This document shows, piece by piece, positions 59,135 to 64,000 of a stretch of DNA of 64,000 nucleotides. The notes beneath the pieces were generated by a model. It ran no database searches and was not told where the DNA came from. It saw only the letters and a program-made list of their open reading frames with translations. Positions within the stretch are counted from its first letter, which is position 1. Every line of letters starts with the position of its first letter. Source of the stretch: Capra hircus (taxonomy: Eukaryota; Chordata; Mammalia; Artiodactyla; Bovidae); assembly GCF_001704415.2 (NCBI RefSeq), contig NC_030811.1, forward strand, positions 77,642,069-77,706,068. Reading direction: 5' to 3'. The position numbers were made by a program, and so were the translations under genes.

Positions 59135-59335
59135 TACTAATTCATGTATTCATTCAGTGATCTACTACTTCAACCAAGATTAATTGAGCATCTATTAGAT
59201 GTCAGGCACTGCTCTAAATAATGGGAACAGAATTATGAACCAGAAGGATGCTTTCATATCCTCTTAAAGCTTACAGTTTCACAAGAAAGACTGGCAATTC
59301 ACCAGGCAGTTACAGTAGAAGGTGATGGCAAGCTC
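59135..59335 (-). mobile_element. L2 fragment
   Basis: TTAATTGAGCATCTATTAGA, TGTCAGGCACTGCTCTAAAT, GGGAACAGAATTATGAACCA, AAAGCTTACAGTTTCACAAG: antisense L2 3' end. Confidence 0.65.
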
Positions 59336-59770
59336 AGGTGGATGGAGAAAACATAACAGGGTAAACCAACCCTATTATAGTGATTTTAGGAAGTATCTGA
59401 GATTAGTTTTCAAATGAAAACTAAAAGCTAATTGACTGAACAGAGTGTGTTGAAGAATGAAAATAGTGAAATGCCTTGCCTAGGGTCACATATCTAATAA
59501 GAGTGTCATGCTAGGAGTGAGGTCTTCAGACTCTTCACTGATAATAGTGATATTCCACTAATATAGCCAATATACCACTAGTATTAGTTTCCTAACACCT
59601 CTGGATTGGCATTCTTTATGAATTTTCAGAGTAATGAGGAACATCCTTCACATGGGAAAAACTCTTACAGACCATGGGGATCATATTTTAACCCACAGCA
59701 CATTCTAGAGACAAAGTTGGGTCTTCAAGACGAGTTTCAAAACAACAACAACATATTGTGTTTTGAGGTT
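59336..59770. other. Unique sequence
   Basis: Nothing recognised. Confidence 0.4.
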
Positions 59771-59771
59771 G

Positions 59772-60199
59772 TCTAGATGTGAGAGTTGGACTGTGAAGAA
59801 AGCTGAGTGCCAAAGAATTGATGCTTTTGAACTGCTGCATTGGAGAATACTCTTGAGAGTCCCTTGGACTGCAAGGAGATCCAACCAGTCCATTCTGAAG
59901 GAGATCAGCCCTGGGATTTCTTTGGAGGAATGATGCTAAAGCTGAAACTCCAGTACTTTGGCCACCTCATGCGAAGAGTTGACTAATTGGAAAAGACTCT
60001 GATGCTAGGAGAGATTCAGGGCAGGAGGAGAAGGGGACGACAGAGGATGAGATGGCTGGATGGCATCACAGACTCGATGGACGTGAGTCTGATTGAACTC
60101 CGGGAGATGGTGATGGACAGGGAGGCCTGGCGTGCTGCAATTCATGGGGTCGCAAAGAGTCAGACACGACTGAGTGACTGAACTGAACTGAACTGAACC
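59772..60199 (+). mobile_element. BovB 3' fragment
   Basis: From TGTGAGAGTTGGACTGTGAA to the triple CTGAA tail; about 430 bp, modest divergence. Confidence 0.93.
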
Positions 60200-60317
60200 T
60201 TTCAGTAAAAGACTTCTCAAATAGTAGTAAGTCTGTGAACATTCCAACCTATTATTGAAGACTACAAGTGCTTGCTTTGATTAGTTGGGGTTCCAAATAT
60301 ATATTAAACTACTTCAA

Positions 60318-60783
60318 ACATCAGAGATATTACTTTGCTGACAAAGGTCTGTCTAGTCAAAGGTATGGTTTTTCCAGTAGTCATGTATGGATGTGAGAGT
60401 TGCCACTTTTGAACTGTGGTGCTGGAGAAGACTCTTGAGAGTCCCTTGGACTGCAAGGAGATCCAACCAGTCAATCCTAAAGGAAATCAGTCCTGAATAT
60501 TCATTGGAAAGACTGATGCTAAGGCTGAAACTCCAATAATTTGGCCACTTGATGAGAAGACTCATTTCTGACTCATTAGAAAAGATCCTGATGTTGGGCA
60601 AGATTGAAGGCAGGAGGAGAAGGGGACAGACAAGAGATGATGAGATGGTTGGATGGCATCACCAATTGATGGACATGAGTTTGAGCAATCTTTGGGAGTT
60701 GGTGATGGACAGGGAAGCCTGGTATGCTGCAGTCCATGCGGTCGCAAAGAGTCGGACATGACTGAGCAACTGAACTGAACTGA
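60318..60783 (+). mobile_element. Older BovB 3' fragment
   Basis: GATATTACTTTGCTGACAAA, AGTCATGTATGGATGTGAGA through TGAGCAACTGAACTGAACTG. A short deletion near 60402 and more divergence than its neighbour. Confidence 0.9.
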
Positions 60784-61007
60784 TTTCAAATGGCACAGAA
60801 TGGATGAAGAGAAAGCCAAGCTGAAAAGACCTTATTTTGAACTCCATGACATCACCACTTTCTAATAAATTTTAATGTTGATCAATTGATCCTGATGCCA
60901 TTCAAAACACTACAGGGAAAACCTAAATTACAGAGCTTTTTTAGTGGAAGATTATCAGGTCTAATTACCAATATTATCCTAATGCATTAGATCAATTTGC
61001 TTTGTTA

Positions 61008-61810
61008 TCAGTTCAGTTGAGTTCAGTCACTCAGTTGTGTCCGACTCTTCGCGACCCCATGAATCGCAGCACGCCAGGCCTCCCTGTCCATCACCATCTC
61101 CCGGAGTTCAATCAGACTCACGTCCATCGAGTCAGTGATGCCATCCAGTCATCTCATCCTGGGTCGTCCCCTTCTCCTCCTGCCCCTAATCCCTCCCAGC
61201 ATCAGAGTCTTTTCCAATTAGTCAACTCTTCGCATGAGGTGGACAAAGTACTGGAGCTTCAGCTTCAGCAACATTCCTTCCAAAGAAATCCCAGGGCTGA
61301 TCTCCTTCAGAATGGACTGGTTGGATCTCCTTGCAGTCCAAGGGACTCTCAAGAGTCTTCTCCAACACCACAGTTCAAAAGCATCAATTCTTCGGTGCTC
61401 AGCCTTCTTCACAGTCCAACTCTCACATCCATACATGACCACAGGAAAAACCATAGCCTTGACTAGATGGACCTTAGTCGGCAAAGTAATGTCTCTGCTT
61501 TTGAATATACTATCTAGGTTGGTCATAACTTTTCTTCCAAGGAGTAAGTGTCTTTTAATTTCATGGCTGCAGTCACCATCTGCAGTGATTTTGGAGCCCA
61601 GAAAACAAAGTCTGACACTGTTTCCACTGTTTCCCCATCTATTTGCCATGAAGTGATGGGACCAGATGCCATGATCTTTGTTTTCTGAATGTTGAGCTTT
61701 AGGCCAACGTTTTCACTCTCCTCTTTGACTTTCATCAAGAGGCTTTTTAGTTCCTCTTCACTTTCTGCCATAAGGGTGGTGTCATCTGCATATCTGAGGT
61801 TATTGATATG
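61008..61810 (-). mobile_element. BovB 3' part, antisense
   Basis: Antisense from the ACTGA tail (TCAGTTCAGTTGAGTTCAGT) through RT to the YADD region near 61785-61796. One RT piece is open for about 143 residues (61218-61649). Tail-to-tail with the two sense BovB copies just before it. Confidence 0.95.
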
Positions 61811-63740
61811 TCTCAACTTCTAAAGTTCCTTATCATATTGACCCTCAAATTTCCATTTTCAGACAAACTGCACAGCACTTTTCCTGTATATGCTTTGCTT
61901 CTTCTACAGGCTTGCACAACAATATTTAATTTTGCTTTTCTTTCTTTAAAAACAATCAATAACCTTGTTATATTTTTTCCTCCCCAAGAAGTTAGTGTCT
62001 CAGGGCAACAAGGAAAAAAGTTTTCAATGTAAAATGTGTAAAAAAATTGCAATCAACTCAAATTTTCCATGGCAGGGGAATGTAGAGATAGCACATATGA
62101 CTGAAATCCATGGGTGTACCCCAAATTTCATTTCAAAAAGCAATTTAAACCTCTCATTTAACCAAAACTGTGATCTGCCACAAAACTGGCTGATTTGAGT
62201 TTTGTCTTCTTTGGAGTGGGTACATGACACAGAAGTACCCTTAAACTTGATAATTCATCCCCAAGGAAATGAAAGTTAACTATAATCATTTGGCACTGAA
62301 TAAAAAATTCCACCGGAAGTGTAAACAGAGCTACAACCATCTGATGCTTGTTTTCAGATTCTAAATGCCCTGTTTATAGAGCCAGTATATAGAAAGAGTC
62401 ATCGTATTTTCTTCGCCAAGTCTGTGATTATTTAAAACCGAGTCATGAAGTACATATTTAGAAGTACCTCCAGGAAATGTAAAAATTAAGATATCATGCT
62501 TTACCTCTATATTTCTATGTGATGACATTAATTGGGCAGCTAAACTGAAGCTATGCATAAAAAGCAGCCTCTCTACTTATGAAAAGATTCCAAAAAATGA
62601 TTCATAATTCTAATTGTTTTTAAGTGCAGAGTTACTAAATTCAAACTGTTTTTCAGCTAAGTTTAAGACTGCATTCCAAAGAATTTCATGGTTCAGAATT
62701 TCTTGCTAAGAAATTAAGACAATCAAGCACTAAGTTAACAACTTTTACTCTTTTCATATCTTCAACTGATTGGAGGAGGGTCACCCACCTCTAGGGAGAC
62801 AATCTGCTTTACTTAGTTTACCAATTCAAATGTTAAACTTATATACAAACACTCTCACAGACACACCCAGATTAATGTTTGACTCAATATCTGGGCACCC
62901 CATGGCTCAGTCAAGTTGCCACAAAAAATTAACCATCATGGTCATTTTAAAATTCCTACTTTCATTTCCTACCAGAATTATAAATCCTTACCACGACTTC
63001 AAAAGCTCAGTGTTTAGCTCCTATTGGATATGAGGTGGTTAACACTATTCATAAAAGTACTCAAAATGAAGTGCAAATACAGTACATGGCAGACCCTAGT
63101 AAATGACCTGCTGATTTAAATTAAAATAGCCAATAACCATCATGTAAAACATTGCCAATATTGGGAAGTCAATGGTCTTTGCTCTACTGTGTACCTTTCA
63201 TATATCAATGAAAATTCATAACTTAAAAGTTAATAAGGAGACTGGCTTTTTTGTGTAGTACCAATTCAACTGGAAATAAATGAAAAAATTCATCCAAACA
63301 ATAAAGCAGTTTTATTACACATGGTTGTGCAGCAGAATGTTTAGTTAATAGATCAGTTTGGTATCAAGTAGACGAATCCTAACTCATAAGAGAAGAGATC
63401 TTCTCTAGTTGGAAGGGATTTCAAATAATCAATAGCAAAAGCAAGTATTTATAGCATGTTTATTACCTGTGAGGTGCTAAGTGTTATACCCCAGATTTTC
63501 CCAAATTAATATGCAAAAATAACATAAATTTGATAGCTAAAATCATGGCAAATACGTGTATTTTATACTTTTAATACTTTGTCTTTCTCATCATTTTTTT
63601 AAAAATCAATGTGAATCATAAATCCTCTTGCTTCACCTTTGCAATTTATGACTCTAGGATGATGAAAAGAGGTTAGAAATAATAGTAATAAGAAGGCTGA
63701 GGTGTGTTTATCTTTGCTTTTCTGTACTAATTATAATACT
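61811..63740. other. Repeat-poor unique interval
   Basis: No transposon or coding gene recognised. Short overlapping open frames near 61810-62560 show no protein-like features. Confidence 0.4.
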
Positions 63741-63744
63741 AGAA

Positions 63745-63985
63745 ACACATAGTGCTTGTTATGTGTCAGGCTTTAAGTACTTTGCACATACTAACTCTTT
63801 ATCTATATAACAAACTTAAAAGGGAGTCTTTGTTATTATTCTAGCACACAAATGAAGCAACTGTGGCACAGAGAGTTAAATAAGTTGTCTGAGGTCACAC
63901 ACCTAGAAAGCAATAGAAGAATGACTTCTATCCTGCAGCCTGGCTCCAGGCTCATGCTATTGATTGTGGTGGTGCTATTAATCCA
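63745..63985 (+). mobile_element. MIR SINE
   Basis: AGTGCTTGTTATGTGTCAGG, GAAGCAACTGTGGCACAGAG, AGTTAAATAAGTTGTCTGAG, GTCACACACCTAGAAAGCAA, CAGCCTGGCTCCAGGCTCAT: nearly full-length MIR. Confidence 0.88.
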
Positions 63986-64000
63986 TAGCACAGTAGCTCA

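Larger units (their letters stand above)
17977..64000 (-). other. MAGI2: MAGI2 intron upstream of the exon (partial)
   Basis: Inferred: sequence above the acceptor belongs to the intron preceding the exon in the minus-strand transcript and continues past the window edge. It contains the inverted duplication and most of the transposons. No second MAGI2-like coding segment was recognised. Confidence 0.75.

Noticed and set aside
1..64000. CRISPR arrays, operons, phage or plasmid functions
   Set aside because: The repeats are retrotransposons and microsatellites of a ruminant genome, and the only gene has eukaryotic splice sites.

Overview
The window reads as a bovid (cattle-type ruminant) chromosome segment. 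This rests on the repeats: BovB (RTE) LINEs, Bov-tA and Bov-A2 SINEs, ruminant L1 3' ends, cetartiodactyl CHR-type tRNA SINEs and a bovine-type ERV LTR, over an older mammalian layer of MIR, L2, MER5A and L1M. It is not microbial; operons, CRISPR arrays and ribosome-binding sites do not apply.

Only one genuine protein-coding feature was found: a 120-bp exon at 17829-17948 on the minus strand with consensus splice sites. Its 39 complete codons match the guanylate-kinase-like region of MAGI2, a synaptic and podocyte scaffold protein. The rest is read as intron: 1-17828 lies downstream and 17949-64000 upstream of the exon in the direction of transcription. Almost all longer open frames are pieces of BovB or L1 reverse transcriptase.

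Layout. 1-3.2 kb: L1 3' end, antisense L1M, long BovB. 3.2-11.4 kb: mostly unique sequence with scattered SINEs and an internally deleted BovB. 11.9-13.5 kb: old BovB with a younger BovB nested in it. 13.5-17 kb: unique sequence, a coding-like decayed segment, MIR. 17.1-17.5 kb: Bov-A2 split by an L1 insertion. 17.8-17.9 kb: MAGI2 exon. 18.6-19.4 kb: ERV LTR. 20.1-23.15 kb: G+C-richer unexplained block, then a long BovB. 23.2-35.5 kb: sparse repeats. 35.5-37.4 kb: BovB and SINEs stacked in and next to a MIR. 37.9-42 kb: old L1 with an unidentified 400-bp insert. 43-48.4 kb: SINEs, MER5A, MIR, L2. 49.0-58.1 kb: large inverted duplication. 58-64 kb: unique sequence plus three BovB copies.

The strongest unusual signal is a 1,212-bp inverted repeat, 49011-50222 against 56911-58122. 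By eye I found two differences, both CpG/TpG transitions, and no indels. The 6.7-kb spacer holds its own L1, SINE and BovB insertions. The left arm interrupts a Bov-A2 that is still bracketed by its target-site duplication, which suggests the left copy is the derived one. It is either a very recent inverted duplicative insertion or an assembly artefact, and both can be tested. Because both arms lie in the inferred MAGI2 pre-mRNA, they could form a long RNA hairpin. I did not find a novel multi-gene system.
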